Positions 6,410-6,412 of a stretch of 6,412 nucleotides of DNA are shown here, in pieces. Under the pieces are notes generated by a model. It made no database searches, was not told the DNA's origin, and saw only the letters and a program-made list of their open reading frames with translations. The first letter of the stretch is position 1, and each line of letters begins with the position of its first letter. Origin of the DNA: Nitrospinota bacterium (GTDB lineage: Bacteria > Nitrospinota_A > JADGAW01). The position numbers and the translations under genes are program-made. The stretch lies in contig JADGAW010000126.1 of the NCBI GenBank assembly GCA_015231815.1, positions 1-6,412 on the forward strand, given 5' to 3'.

Positions 6410-6412
6410 ATA

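Noticed and set aside
1..6412. CRISPR array, tRNA, rRNA, IS element, toxin-antitoxin pair or CIRCE operator
   Set aside because: No regularly spaced direct repeats, cloverleaf sequence, transposase motifs or TTAGCACTC-type inverted repeat were seen on either strand; nearly all the sequence is accounted for by the genes described.

Overview
This is a 6.4 kb window from a low-GC bacterial chromosome or contig. Every supported gene reads on the minus strand, so transcription runs from right to left. Most genes have a good Shine-Dalgarno (SD) sequence, for example AAGGAG or GGAGG about 5-6 nt before the ATG, which argues against Bacteroidetes even though the central genes belong to families first named from Bacteroidetes gliding (Gld) proteins. 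An ABC-2/GldG/DUF4340 cassette beside a grpE-type heat-shock locus would fit a spirochaete or another deep Gram-negative lineage. The sequence alone does not fix the taxon.

Layout in transcription order. At the right edge (5964-6398) is an ORF that holds only the C-terminal helical lid and acidic tail of DnaK, with an unrelated 11-12 residue start. After 45 nt comes a 70-residue protein that looks like the RNA polymerase omega subunit (5706-5918). A 138 bp gap follows, containing a conspicuous nested inverted repeat (5607-5698). Next is a tightly spaced cassette: an ABC ATPase of the GldA type (4608-5567), an ABC-2 permease of the GldF type overlapping it by 8 nt (3839-4615), a membrane-anchored GldG-family protein (2384-3799), and a DUF4340 protein (708-2312, probably meant to start at 2343). 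Only 22 nt further on begins grpE (685 down to 1), which runs off the left edge a few residues short of its expected end.

How they fit together. ATPase and permease should form an ABC-2 type transporter in the inner membrane. GldG and DUF4340 proteins, each with an N-terminal membrane anchor and a large presumably extracytoplasmic body, are the auxiliary subunits that accompany such transporters in many non-gliding bacteria. The substrate is unknown. No U-tract terminator is visible between the ATPase gene and grpE, so grpE could be co-transcribed with the transporter genes.

Two points deserve attention. (1) The DUF4340 gene has a good SD and ATG at 2343, but a run of nine A residues in the mRNA (2329-2337) puts that ATG one base out of frame; removing one A restores a normal N-terminal anchor. 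Three other 8-9 base runs in the window leave their genes in frame. (2) The DnaK lid-only ORF has its own SD and ATG, with stops in all three frames around its start, so it is not simply a full dnaK cut by the window edge. It may be a broken copy, a rearrangement scar, an assembly join, or a stand-alone lid protein.
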